Assembly: GCA_019044685.2 (NCBI GenBank)
Contig: JAGTXX020000003.1
Coordinates: forward strand, 1,426,001-1,490,000
Direction: 5' to 3'
DNA length: 64,000 nucleotides
From: Nannochloris sp. 'desiccata'
Lineage: Eukaryota; Chlorophyta; Trebouxiophyceae; Chlorellales; Chlorellaceae
In this document: positions 33,223 to 44,048 of the stretch, one piece after another
Position numbering within the stretch: the stretch's first letter is position 1
Layout: each line of letters begins with the position of its first letter
The notes under the pieces: model-generated
What the model was told of the DNA's origin: nothing
Databases searched by the model: none
The model's input: only the letters and a program-made list of their open reading frames with translations
Made by a program: the position numbers and the translations under genes

Positions 33223-35023
33223 TTACGTCTCTTCCTCTTCGTCTTCTGCTCCAGCAAGAGCAGCATCAATATCCTCAGCACTTGGAACATACTCTTCTTC
33301 TTCTTCTTCTTCTTCCTTTTCAGCAGCACCATTGGCGGCAGCTGCATCTCCGACATCTTCACCACCCCCAGCTGCTTCAATTGGACCATCTCCACTACTA
33401 CCACCTTTCTTTTTCGCTTCTTCTAGCTGCTTTCTCAACGCATTCAGTTGTTCTTCCTTCTCCTGTAACAACTTCCATGTCTTTTCTCTCTCGTCATCTT
33501 GCCGTCTTTTCTGAACTTCTGCCAGTGCTGCTCTTGTAAGCGCAATCTCCTCCGCCCGTCGTTTCTTCGCTTCTTCTGCCTTTGATGCAGCGATTTTCAA
33601 CTCGCCAATCTTTCGTTTCCTTTGTTCAGCGAGCTCTCTATTTTTTGCAGCTTGTTCTTCTCGCATCGCACGGATGGCGGCGAGTTTCTTTTCTTTTGCT
33701 TCTTTTTCCTTCTGAGCTTTCTCTTCCGGCGTAAGCTCTGGCTCTGGGGTTCCCGCTTTATTAGGAGTATGCTGACCCTCTCCTTGCTTCATAGCGCCAT
33801 GATGCTGTGTCTCCTCTCCTTCCTGTGTACCACCACCACCACTGCCGCTGTTTCTGATGCTCACCCCCCCAGGGCTTACCCCTCTTCCTAGCTCCCTTCC
33901 TCGGCCTCTTCCTCTACCACGTCCTCCTCCTCTGCCACCACCACCTAGTGGCCCACCACCACCCATAGTATTCATCATCGCTTGCTGTTGGTGTTGCTGC
34001 TGCTGCTGCTGCTGTTGATACATTTGTTGCTGCTGTGCCATCAACATTGGGTTGTTCAATGGGTTCATCATTCCTCCTGTGTTCATTGGGCCCATACCCA
34101 TACCTAAATTAAAATTAGGTTGCGATAGTCCCTGCGAAGAACCGCCACCACCAGAACCGCTTCCACCACCACCACCTGCCATTGCCGCCATTTGCTGCTC
34201 CATTGCTAATCGTTGTTGCATCAACATTTGTTGCCGCTGTTGTTGCTGCATAAATGCTAGTTGTTGTTGTTGCTGTTGGAGTGACATGGTGTTATTGACA
34301 CCGCCGCCTAGTGGAGGAGGTGGTGGTGGTTGGCCTTGCATACCACCAAGACCCCTCATAGGCATTCCATTGCCAACACCACCGCCGCCAATTACATTAC
34401 CGCCATCCATGCCAAAGGCAAGGTTCATCATTCCTTGTTGCGCTCCTCCATGCATCATTCTTGGATTGTGTTGCTGTTGCTGCCAATTTATATTGCCTTG
34501 GGTGTGATGTTGTCCTCCTCGGCCTCCTCTACCGCCGCCTCTGCCGTGGTCATGGTCGTGGCCACCTCGGCGAGAGTCTCGGCCTTGCTGCTGGTGTTGG
34601 TCATGTGAACGATTCCGGGTACTACGAGATCCTCCCCCAGGGACAGTATCTTCTCTGTAAGCTTCTGGTTGAGAGCGCTGCAAGGGAAAATAAACACTTA
34701 AAGAAGGCTAGTCAAAGAGCGGGGATGAAGATTGAATCGAAATTATATAGCTTTTTAAAATCAAAATCTGCAATAAAACAACCCGTGATTCTGACATTAA
34801 CTAAACAAATTGGGCGTAAACCTACTTTTTTATCTACCTTTCCAGCGGCAGGGCCTCGATCTTCCTGGACATCACCAGGTTCGTTGTCTTGAATTGCATC
34901 GTGAGAAGGCGCTGCAGGTTCTTCCCCCTCTGAGTCTCCGTAATCTACTTCTTCATCATATCCAGCTTCTTCTCCATTCCCATCACCTTCATAAGATAAT
35001 TCTAATTCGAGCTCGTCTGCCAT
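33223..35023 (-). CDS. RGG- and Gln-rich low-complexity protein, probably RNA-binding
   Basis: Two exons (34838-35023 and 33223-34677, phase 0) give 546 residues. The N-terminus is acidic (MADELELELSYEGDGNGEE). A basic Arg/Gly/His region with RGG-type repeats follows (RGGHDHDHGRGGGRGGRGG), then Met/Gln/Gly-rich prion-like sequence with several poly-Gln runs encoded by CAG/CAA. A second RGG cluster (RGGGRGRGRGRGRE) precedes a Lys/Glu/Ala-rich helix typical of a long coiled coil (~residues 375-485), and the tail is acidic. No folded RNA-binding domain is seen. RGG plus prion-like composition suggests an RNP-granule or mRNA-processing factor, but that is inference from composition. The start is the first ATG. 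Confidence 0.7.
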
Positions 35024-35397
35024 CTTCTCCACAATTAATGATTCAAGATATTTGTAACTAAACAGTATTCACTGTATGATCTCTTGCGCGTTCATTGTGT
35101 GATTCAATAAAGTGCTACAATACAAATAAAAGTCAGAAATGCTTACAAGCTGCTCAAGTGTTAGAATCTATGCTCGAAACTTTTCAAACATTTGTTTTCT
35201 TCTTCGCAAACTTTCGCATATATTTTCGAGTTTACTCACCGTTCCATCATTGCTATACAAATTCCAGATTTATTTGCCAAGCGCCTGAGGAATTTATGGA
35301 CCTTGAATTATTCGTAGGTACACGATCACATCCGAAAAAAAAGAATTAAGGGTTTATTTATCTTTCTCGTAACAGCAGTACCTGAAGAAACTATTTT
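35024..35397. promoter_or_regulatory. Divergent intergenic region RGG protein / RMD1
   Basis: 374 bp between divergent starts; AT-rich, nothing discrete recognised. Confidence 0.35.
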
Positions 35398-36594
35398 ATG
35401 TTGAGAAGGGCTACTTCTCAATTGCTTCGGCAAGCGGTTTCCTCCAGCTTCGTGCAGCAACAAGCCAGAGATGCTCACCTCATTGCCGCCGCATGTTCAC
35501 CGTTGCTCTCTAAGTTTATTACTTCTTCACCACAACAGCTTGAGTATTCTTCCCTAAATAGACAATCAAACTTTGGACTTCCATCACTACCATTCCGAAC
35601 ATTCGGCGCTGCAGCTGTATCAGCTCCAGAAACAGCAACTCAACATACACCTTCACAAATTCCGCAAACCCCGAAAAAAGGTGGCCACCGCCTAGCAGCC
35701 GTCCTCCCACCCACTCAAGCCCTCCCTGCCCAAAATGTCCGCGTTGAAGCCACCTACGTCGGCAGTGCCATCAATATTTACGATCTCATGGCCCATCCAG
35801 AATGTCACGGCCACTACAAACGTCTCCACAAGGGCACAGTCATTCTTTCTTTAGATAAAAACACCGGAGAAATTTCTGAATCCATGGAGGCAGATGGAAT
35901 GCCCTTGGGCCCCTATTTAGTGGCTACAACGTATGGATCTGCTGTCTTTTTCAACGTAGAATCCGCACAGAAAGAAGAGTGGTTGAATGTACTACGACAT
36001 GTAGCTGTCGAACCAGCTCCTTCAGGAGATAAGAGGTACAATGAAGAGTACTCTGTTGCGGTGGTACCGGAATTACCCGCCTGGTCACAACTGGAACCTG
36101 AATGTATCCGCTTACAAACTTTAGATTTACGTAATATGCAAGTTATCGCGCAAGTACTAGCCCAGTCTGTGGCTTTAGATTTCTATTCTGCCCATGTAGA
36201 AAGGACAATCGAAACGTTTTGTTCTATGAATCTTGAAATGGCAGAAAGCGCAAGTATCGCTGGCGTCGATAAACAGGTGTTGCTACGATTGGTAGCTGAG
36301 AATAATATAGTGATGACGGAGATCATTAGTAAGCTGGGTGTTCATGAACGGTACGATATAGCTTGGAAATACGTTCAGTACGGTCGAATTTGGGAATTTT
36401 TACGGTCAGAATTGGAGATGGAACCGAGATTCAAAACTTTGGATATGAAGTTGAATTTGATCCAGGATAATTTGAAGTATTTTTTAGAGATATTGCAAGC
36501 GAGAAAGAGTGATAGTTTGGAGTGGACTATTATTATATTAATTGCGGTGGAGATTGTGCTGAGTTTATATGAATTGAAACTAGGCTGGATGTAG
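35398..36594 (+). CDS. RMD1/RMND1-family mitochondrial protein (DUF155)
   Basis: Members of this family (yeast Rmd1/Rmd8, human RMND1) act in mitochondrial translation or inner-membrane organisation. Single exon, 398 residues. A basic N-terminus (MLRRATSQLLRQAVSSSF) suggests mitochondrial import. The DUF155 core spans ~150-375 with YGSAVFFNVESAQKEEWLNVL, ALAQSVALDFYSAHVERTIE-like helices and the diagnostic C-terminal stretch LDMKLNLIQDNLKYFLEILQ. This is followed by ARKSDSLEWTIIILIAVEIVL, a single transmembrane anchor that closes the family domain. Length and order are standard. Convergent with the HAD nucleotidase. Confidence 0.88.
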   Translation: MLRRATSQLLRQAVSSSFVQQQARDAHLIAAACSPLLSKFITSSPQQLEYSSLNRQSNFGLPSLPFRTFGAAAVSAPETATQHTPSQIPQTPKKGGHRLAAVLPPTQALPAQNVRVEATYVGSAINIYDLMAHPECHGHYKRLHKGTVILSLDKNTGEISESMEADGMPLGPYLVATTYGSAVFFNVESAQKEEWLNVLRHVAVEPAPSGDKRYNEEYSVAVVPELPAWSQLEPECIRLQTLDLRNMQVIAQVLAQSVALDFYSAHVERTIETFCSMNLEMAESASIAGVDKQVLLRLVAENNIVMTEIISKLGVHERYDIAWKYVQYGRIWEFLRSELEMEPRFKTLDMKLNLIQDNLKYFLEILQARKSDSLEWTIIILIAVEIVLSLYELKLGWM

Positions 36595-36840
36595 AGACAT
36601 CAGAAACTCTATTTTGATTTGTTTTTTAAATTAAACTGTGGCGCCAGCGGGCGGGAAGAAACTTCAGTTTCACATAGGTGTGTTGTTATACCTGGTAATA
36701 CTTTATAAGCTTCATTATAGTAGTGCTTTAATTACATATGCAAAAGAATCCTCATTACGAATGTACATTTACTCGAATTAAACTCACCATTCAAGAATTA
36801 ATCAAAAAAAAAATCATGCGGGGTATATCTTTCAAAACAA

Positions 36841-39128
36841 TCAAGATTCCTTGTCTTCATGACTCATTGAATCTACGCGACCCCGGTAACTTTTCAAAGG
36901 ACTATAAAACATCATATTGCTCACATGACTGGTGTACAGACATGCAAATCTTTCCACCTGGTGTGCATACAATGACCTTTGATATCCAGTTTTAAATAAC
37001 TGACCCCACACCGGATGGAAGGCTTCGTGGTGGGCTTGAAGTAAGGACCTGTGACGTGTCCGGAGTGCATCTCTCTGTTCTCTCAGGTTACTTAAGAGAT
37101 CGAGGATGGTAGCTTCTGTGGTGAAATCATCATCATCAGAAGACATTGATGAGTCATCAAATGAAGAGACTGAAGAGATAGTAGATTCATATCCGTTGCC
37201 GTTGCTACTTTTCTTAAGTTGTGTTGCTGACATGGCCGTGGCCCTTCCAGCTTCTTCTACTTGCGCAGCTCCCTCTTCGCATTCTTCATCAGCATCAATC
37301 ACTTCTTCCTCCATTTCCTTCATCTCAATCGCCATCTCTTCAGAATCTCCTCCTCGGCTCCTTCTCACTTTTTCACCGCCACCGCCATCACGAAGCCTCC
37401 ATTCAAGTCTTTGAATTTGATCTTCCAACGCATCTCGTTGCTGTCTCAAGACCCCTAATTCCTCCATATTCGTTCCACATGCAGTTAAGGTATCTAACTC
37501 ACTCTCTAGCTCTGGAATAACCAACATTGTACGCCAGTTCGCGCCTTTTTTGCCTCGTAGAAGGTCGCTATAAACATGGTCACCAACATACAAAACTTGA
37601 CTTCCGGACTTCACACCGAGCATTTTATGGAGGTCTAAGTACGATCCACCTTGGAAAACCCTCGCCCTTTCAATATTCTCTGAATCAGTATCCGTCGAAG
37701 TAGCCGGAAGATCTAACGAAGAAGAAGAAGAAAAAGAAGAAGGCGCTCCTCCTCTTGCCTTTGGCGGTGCAGACGAGTGTAATCCAATATTTTCCGGCGC
37801 GGACGACGCGATTTCAGGGCTCGGTAAATCTTCTATTCCAATAGGTACCATAGGTGACCCACCCTCAGTATTCCACAACATCCCCGTTTGTGGATGTACT
37901 TCGAACAAATCTTTCCTCTCGGTAAAAAATCTCGGCTTACCACTTCCGGTAATGACGACATCAAAATATTCTAGCCACCTATCATCCCTTTCTTCCGGCC
38001 CTACTTTACCATCAATTAACCAATTCATCACTACACTGGAGTAATCCCACAGTGAATTGGTAGCTAAAAACACTTTTTTACCGGCATTTCGTAACATTTC
38101 AAGGACCGGCACCAAACCTGGGTCTGTGTAAATGTATTTAGAAGGATTTCGTGCGACTTCTCTTTTGATTGAGCCATCTCTATGGCATAGATCAACTGCG
38201 CCGCGGACATCTCGATAGATATCAGCGTACGTTTTTCCAGCAGGGAGTGTACTTTTCGGCAGAGCGTCTTGCATTTCTACCAGTTGCATGAATAAATGGG
38301 ATTCAGCTAATGAGAATAAAGTATCTACATGGCCAAACGTAGGTTCTTCATATTCTTGCCGTTCATTGCTGGTATTATACGTCTCCATTCGTTCATCACG
38401 GCTCAATTCCTTAAACCCGTGATAGGCCAACTTGCAATACTTGTGTCGATCTATTTTGAGAATATTCCCTCGTTTCTTATCAATGACAAGGCCTCGAGAC
38501 ATGTATCTCCAGTCAAAGGTGAGGTCATAGAGTGAATTTGGGTAGCCAAAGTACCTGACAAGTTTATCTACAGTGGCATCGTGTGCTAGGGTTTCAAACG
38601 TGGCAGGTTTATATGACGCCAGAGTGTAGTCCAAGTCAAAACCCACAGCGGTGATTGATTTCATACTAAGTGAACGGTTACAGAAGATTCTACGTCGGAC
38701 GTCTAATGGAGAGGCCCATACCTCATCTGTCCATAAGGGTTGGCCTTCGTTTGGTTGAGGCGGGGGAGGAGGGAAAAGAGCAGCGTCTAGTATTGTGGAA
38801 TGAGCACTGCCCTTCAAGTTGCTGCCTTTGGAGGTGCTGGCTCCGTTTTCATTTCCAGCAAGGTTTGTAATTGTTGCACACAATCCAGATAAGGCGTAAG
38901 GTTGTGCATGTCTGCATTATTTCAATGATAATGGGAAGGAAAAGAAAAAAATATCAAGTATCAGGGGCCTAGGGCAACGAGATCACCAGATCATCAGAAA
39001 AAATGCTTGTGATTTGCAACCAAATTTTATAACCTCCGGTCGCACCTGGATCCTTTCAAAGATATAGCCAAATAACTATGGCGCAGAAAAGCTGAGTGCG
39101 CTCTGTTTAAAACACTTGTGCTCGACAT
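36841..39128 (-). CDS. HAD-superfamily 5'-nucleotidase (NT5DC type), probably mitochondrial
   Basis: Two exons (39046-39128 and 36841-38911) give 717 residues. HAD motif I is VGFDLDYTLASYKP, with both aspartates. Motif II follows as VFLATNSLWDYSSVVMNWL, and the late motif YVGDHVYSDLLRGKKGANWRTMLVIPELE is typical of the IMP/GMP-specific nucleotidase (NT5C2/NT5DC) family. The large exon lacks an in-frame ATG before the HAD core. The only consistent solution I found is a short upstream exon, MSSTSVLNRAHSAFLRHSYL, with GT-AG splice sites in matching phase (phase 2); it also looks like a mitochondrial presequence. C-terminal acidic and Ser-rich insertions lengthen the protein. Substrate specificity is not readable. 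Confidence 0.82.
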
Positions 39129-39794
39129 TGCACTGGAGTTGCTCAAAACATTTGAAATTGTGCACCCAGGCATGGATAATTTCTGGTTTAAAGATTATGA
39201 AGTATATGGTTAAGTTTCTTGGTATACGTTAAAAGGTGCAAAGTTTAGACCGAAAGCTCAACAAGCCTGTGCAAGCTTCACGAATTTCGGGTTTAAAAGA
39301 CTAATTGCCAGCTTGTAGGAGCACTAGAACAGGCTTTCGGCACTGTGAATTGGTTAAGGTAAATTATTTCTAATTCTGATAAAGCTCATTTTGAAAATGC
39401 AGGGGTTTATCCCCAGGGAATCAACGTATCAAAGATTGAATGGCTTTCCTCTGATTTGGCGTCGAAAAGCCTTTTCAAAAGGGCCTACATCAGCAAAGCT
39501 AGCCAGTTCCCCCATTAATTAGGGAACCATCCGCCATCATTTTCTGAGCTGTGAAATTGAAGCGGCTACATCGCCAGGAGACAAGATATCTATTTCTCCT
39601 TCTGCCCAACCACAACTGGCTTTACCGTCTGTGGCGGCACTCACTTTTAAAAAGAAATAGTGAATTTAACCCTTGAAGTCGCTCTGCGCACTCCTAAAAC
39701 AACTTTAAATCATGTATTACTAATTAAATAATTTTATCGCTCAGTATGGAAAGCTAATTCAAGCAGCTACCAAAAGACATTTCGTTGCGATGCA
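39129..39794. promoter_or_regulatory. Long divergent intergenic region, 5'-nucleotidase / STR6-like
   Basis: 666 bp between divergent starts, longer than most here. I see no reading frame, RNA gene or repeat structure. It presumably holds both promoters. Confidence 0.35.
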
Positions 39795-41855
39795 ATGATG
39801 TCAATCGAACAAGAGAACAATGCTGCGGCAGAGGGAGTGTTGCTCTACTATTACTTCATACCTCTATCTACACGACAACTAGAAGAGCAACAATGGTACA
39901 TGGACTCCTGCTCCGATCTTAAATTAGTAGGCCGCTGTCGAGTCGCTAGAGACGGTGTTAATTGCACGCTGGGAGGCAATTACCAAAATCTACAAAAACA
40001 CGCATCCCAAGTCGCTGAACGCTATAACACAGATTCCATAGACTTCAAATTGACCATATCAGCAGGTAGAAAGAATGAACAATCTGCTGCTGAATCTAAA
40101 TTTAATCAACTTACTGTCGATATCGTTAAAGAGGTCGTTACCATCGGCCTTGATGATTTACTAGAAGCCGATGGAGACGTTACAGCAGCACCTATTACTG
40201 CGAGACATGCGTCTCCACTTGAATTTCATCATTTACTACAAAATGCTGCTAACGAAAACGCTGCTCGTACAGAAACTAGTGGTGCAGAGAATAGCGATGA
40301 CACAGTGAAGAAAGAAACAGTACTTGTTGACTGTCGCAACGTCTACGAAACCAGGATAGGACACTTTGAAGCGGAAGGAGTAATTACATTAGACCCAGGT
40401 ACCCGTGCCTTTTCCGATCTCCCTGCTTGGTTTGAAAGTAATGCACGCAAGTTAGCGGGAAAGCGGGTGCTCATGTGCTGCACTGGCGGTGTTCGTTGCG
40501 AACGAGCTTCTGCTTACTTATTAACACTCGGAAGCTGTTTTCAGGGGAACGATGATGTAGTGCAGTTGCAGGGAGGAATAGAAAGATATTTAGAACAGTT
40601 CGGTCAAGAGGGCTTTTTCAAAGGAAAGAATTTTGTGTTTGATGAACGAGGCGAAAGCGAGGGGATACTTCGTTTATTGAAAGAAGAAGAAAAAGGTCTT
40701 AAACCTAGTGATAACAGTTGTTCAGGAACAATACGAGGTGCATGTTGTGTATGCACGACTCCTTGGGGAGAATACGGTGCTCGAGCGCGGTGTAGCGCAT
40801 GCAGAATGCTCGTCTTGCTTTGTGATACCTGCCACTCTAAAACGGGCAATGAAGACGACAAAGCTGGAGAAATTACGAATCAACCAATGATGCTGTGTGA
40901 GCTGTGTCAACAACAACGAAGCAGTACTTGTGATATTACTACCATCAGTACACAACAAGGACCTGTGCCTTACTATACTAATACTAATCTAAATCTTCCT
41001 ACTAGTCTACTACCGTCCACCCGTATTCGGATTCTTTGTTTACATGGTTTCCGACAAACAGCTCGTAACTTTCAAGGGAGGACATCTGCATTGAGACGAC
41101 GATTGAAACACGTAGCGGAGTTTGTATTTATAGATGCACCGCATACAGTACCAGATATTTATGGAAGTATGAATAGAAGCCAACAGCGGCAAGAGAAGAA
41201 GACTCGTGAAATTGAAAATGAAGAGTCCAGCGCACCGTTTTTTATTGAAAGCAATGGAACTTCTACTTCTCCCTCTATCCGTCCTACCACCTCTAATCAA
41301 GATCAATGGGAACAAAAGAGACTCCGTAGAGGCTGGCTAGTATCTCCAGAACAATACAATACTCCTCACTTTCTTCCTCGAGGCGATGATCTAGACCACG
41401 AGCAGTACCACCATCAAACTGCTGGTCTAAAAGAAAGTTTAGACATCCTAGACAACGTACTAGATACTCAAGGACCCTGGGATGGCATACTAGGCTTTTC
41501 ACAAGGTGCGTCTATTGCTGCATTACTAGCCGCACGTGAATGTCATGAACGGCCCACGAAGGAAGAAAGAAGGTTTAAATTTGTGATTTGTTGCAGCGGG
41601 TATCCAAGTCCTTTACGTAATAAAGAACAAGAAAAGACAGTCTTGATGCCTTCTTTGCATGTGTACGGTGCTACAAAGCAAGATAAACAAATATCAGAGC
41701 CTGAGAGTAAGTCTTTATGGGAACAATTTGATGCCGCAAAAAGAGTGCTGCTGAGGCACAATGCGGGCCATGTTATCCCTTCGACCAGACTAGCTGCTGC
41801 GAGGATTGCTGACTTTATCGCATGGGCTAGAGAAGAGGAAAGCAAAGAACACTAG
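39795..41855 (+). CDS. Rhodanese (TrhO/TSTD2-type) fused to FSH1 serine hydrolase, plant STR6-like
   Basis: Single exon, 686 residues, three parts. Residues ~15-120 are the acylphosphatase-like N-domain of the TrhO/UPF0176 family (GRCRVARDGVNCTLGGN). Residues ~125-300 are a rhodanese domain whose active-site loop reads CCTGGVRCERAS, Cys229 being the probable sulfurtransferase residue. A Cys-rich zinc-ribbon-like segment (CCVCTTPWGEYGARARC, then CELC) follows at ~315-375. Residues ~410-680 are an FSH1/OVCA2 alpha/beta hydrolase with LCLHGFRQTARNF, the nucleophile elbow GFSQGAS and HNAGHVIPS for the catalytic His. The same fusion is known in Arabidopsis STR6 (At1g09280). Bacterial TrhO hydroxylates tRNA U34, so a role in tRNA modification is possible but unproven. 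Confidence 0.88.
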   Translation: MMSIEQENNAAAEGVLLYYYFIPLSTRQLEEQQWYMDSCSDLKLVGRCRVARDGVNCTLGGNYQNLQKHASQVAERYNTDSIDFKLTISAGRKNEQSAAESKFNQLTVDIVKEVVTIGLDDLLEADGDVTAAPITARHASPLEFHHLLQNAANENAARTETSGAENSDDTVKKETVLVDCRNVYETRIGHFEAEGVITLDPGTRAFSDLPAWFESNARKLAGKRVLMCCTGGVRCERASAYLLTLGSCFQGNDDVVQLQGGIERYLEQFGQEGFFKGKNFVFDERGESEGILRLLKEEEKGLKPSDNSCSGTIRGACCVCTTPWGEYGARARCSACRMLVLLCDTCHSKTGNEDDKAGEITNQPMMLCELCQQQRSSTCDITTISTQQGPVPYYTNTNLNLPTSLLPSTRIRILCLHGFRQTARNFQGRTSALRRRLKHVAEFVFIDAPHTVPDIYGSMNRSQQRQEKKTREIENEESSAPFFIESNGTSTSPSIRPTTSNQDQWEQKRLRRGWLVSPEQYNTPHFLPRGDDLDHEQYHHQTAGLKESLDILDNVLDTQGPWDGILGFSQGASIAALLAARECHERPTKEERRFKFVICCSGYPSPLRNKEQEKTVLMPSLHVYGATKQDKQISEPESKSLWEQFDAAKRVLLRHNAGHVIPSTRLAAARIADFIAWAREEESKEH

Positions 41856-42009
41856 AATATAGTATAATTTACAGGAGTGTAATAGAAGAGTATTCGTCGA
41901 GCTTCTTGTATAGCAGAGCAGGAAAAAAAAGCGATACATTCAAGTTTACATCCGGGTGCTTCAACAACAGAATAATAAACAAAAACACAATTTCACTTCT
42001 TTCCCCTAT

Positions 42010-42898
42010 CTATTTAGGCAGCAATTTGAATGTATCTGCAATAGAACGCAACGCCTCTTTCTCTTCTTCCCATTTACTCTCTTCAGTAGACGCACCCAAT
42101 AACAATATCTTCCCTAACAAAGCACCAACTGCTACTTCAGCATGCTGCCCTGACGGCAAAGAGACTTCATAGCGATAAATAGTCACAGGATCTCTCTCTA
42201 TTACTCCTAGAACCGATTTTGTATCTCTAGGTGGCTGTGGGTACACCTTAACTGATGTAGTATACACTTTTGTTGTTGGTGGCAAAAGAAGCTTGACTAC
42301 TTCTTGTTGTGTGCCCAGTTGTGTGATGTCGGTGACTTGAGTGAAAGTTTGTTTTAGTTTTGCTGCTTGTGATTGGACCACAGTGATTTTGGAGTTGCCG
42401 TTCAGGGACAAGACTTCTGCTTTGACGGGTTTATCACCCACACGGGCACCTGAATTCCGCAAAAAATAAAGAGATGATTAATTTGATTTTAAATTTATAA
42501 TGACGAAGAGAGGCAACAGGTTTTTTTATAGTTTAATTCGTTTTACCTGGCGCTAGGTTCAGTTCTTTGGGATCTTGATACACTTTGAATGTTTCCGGGT
42601 TGTACTGGAAGAAGAAATCCCGGCCAATGTAAGATTTGATTTGCCTTGGGGGAGCAGGAGCAGCGACGGCAGTAGAGACGGCAGTTGGGGCGGGAGAGTC
42701 GAATGCGAGTGCAGCCTTCTCAGAAGCATTCCAAAAAGCAGGAAGTGCTACGGGAAAAACTATAAGATTTCTGAGAGTGTCTCTGCGGGAAGGGTGACGC
42801 TGTTCTACATGTTCTGCGCGGATACTTGCTCGTGGAAAAGGTGATGATCGAGCCTCTATTTTATGAAAAATATGCTTGATGGCCTTCATTGCAGGCAT
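42010..42898 (-). CDS. PsbP-family thylakoid lumen protein
   Basis: Two exons (42547-42898 and 42010-42449, phase 1) give 263 residues. The N-terminus is a plastid transit peptide, followed by a twin-arginine thylakoid signal (SRRDTLRNLIVFPVALPAF, cleavage near ALAF), so lumenal location is inferred. The mature part has PsbP-fold features: YIGRDFFFQYNPETFKVYQD, a central strand region with VLSLNGNSKITVV, and a C-terminal stretch ERDPVTIYRYEVSLPSG followed by the final helix EEEKEALRSIADTFKLL. It could be PsbP itself or a PsbP-domain (PPD) protein; I lean to a PPD/PPL because the sequence is divergent. It shares a 216 bp divergent promoter with PYM. Confidence 0.78.
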
Positions 42899-43114
42899 GA
42901 TTTAGATACTATAAGTATGCTTGAACAATTAACATGTCAAATCAAGGGTAATTTGGTGCACATATCAAGCTAAACTTGAGATGAAGGCGCCAATGACGAA
43001 AACTATTTTTTTCTGATTTTATTTTGAGCCTCCTCTCCTCTTCCAAACAGGCATATTTGAGAAAATATATAGATTTGCATTAGTAATACACAGTATCATG
43101 TATACGTAGGCACC

Positions 43115-43921
43115 ATGGCGAGCAATCAATACGCTGTAAATGAGCAAGGTGAAAAAATAATTGCGTCGTCGCTACGTGCTGATGGCACTGTGCGCAAAGA
43201 ACGGAGAGTTAGAGCAGGCTATGTCCCTCGAGAAGAGGTACCGGTATACGTTCCAAGGCATATTAGGGTGAGTTTGTAGGGAATATTAAGGTTTTGGACT
43301 TTTTAAAAAATAAGTTCGATTCACAGATTTCCCGCCAACAGAGTTGCCCAACTTAAAACAAGTATATTTTTCTTACAGGAGCGACGTGCTGCAGCTGGTG
43401 GGACTGAATCAACCACAACCAGTCTACCTTCAGTTGAAAGAAGAACAGGCAGTATGAATAGCTCAGTACCTGGTTATTCAGAAAATCCTCCCCATGGTGG
43501 CGTCAGCAGCAGAAGGGCAAAAGGACTGGAAGGCATATATCCTACTCAGGCTCCATCTGCTGTCTCTAGCCAAGTTCTTGATAGTGTAGAGGGTGCAGTA
43601 GATGCATTACACAGACTACACATTAAAGAAACTACAACAGCGACTTGTGCTAGCAAAACACGGCAAATTGGGGAGGATAGTAAAAAATTAAGTAGAGGTC
43701 GAGGCGCCGGCAGTTTTAAATATCAACCTTCTTCTAGTTCTTCTGCGGCTTCTACAACAAGCACCGCTGAGCATAGAGCATCTATTAGTACGTCTAATCT
43801 TAGTAGCAATAGTAACAATCAAAGAGCGAGATCACCGCCTCTTCGGCCACCTATAAAATCTTTACCATCCACTAATGAAGATGAAGATGATGATGCACCT
43901 CCTGGATTCTCAAACCCTTGA
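43115..43921 (+). CDS. PYM1: PYM, partner of Y14 and Mago (exon-junction-complex disassembly factor)
   Basis: PYM removes exon junction complexes from mRNA at the ribosome. Two exons (43115-43267 and 43379-43921, phase 0) give 231 residues. The N-terminal PYM motif is clear within the first 51 residues: [20 protein letters not shown], then [16 protein letters not shown], the Mago/Y14-binding segment. The remainder is disordered, Ser/Thr-rich, with an [13 protein letters not shown] helix and an acidic end ([12 protein letters not shown]). Presence of PYM fits a genome that still splices pre-mRNA despite few introns. Start context ACCATGG is good. Confidence 0.9.
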
Positions 43922-44048
43922 AAAAATTAAGTAATTTAATCCTGTTTAATTCTGTTGTTGTACCTTTTTATGTACGTTTCTCTGTATTTTTTTTCAGTTC
44001 TAGTTTTACACATATGGTATATACACTGTCAAAACTAATATAATCAAA

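Noticed and set aside
34052..34892. Plus-strand Pro/Cys-rich frames opposite the RGG gene
   Set aside because: Shadows of Gly/Gln-rich codons on the minus strand; no start context or domain.
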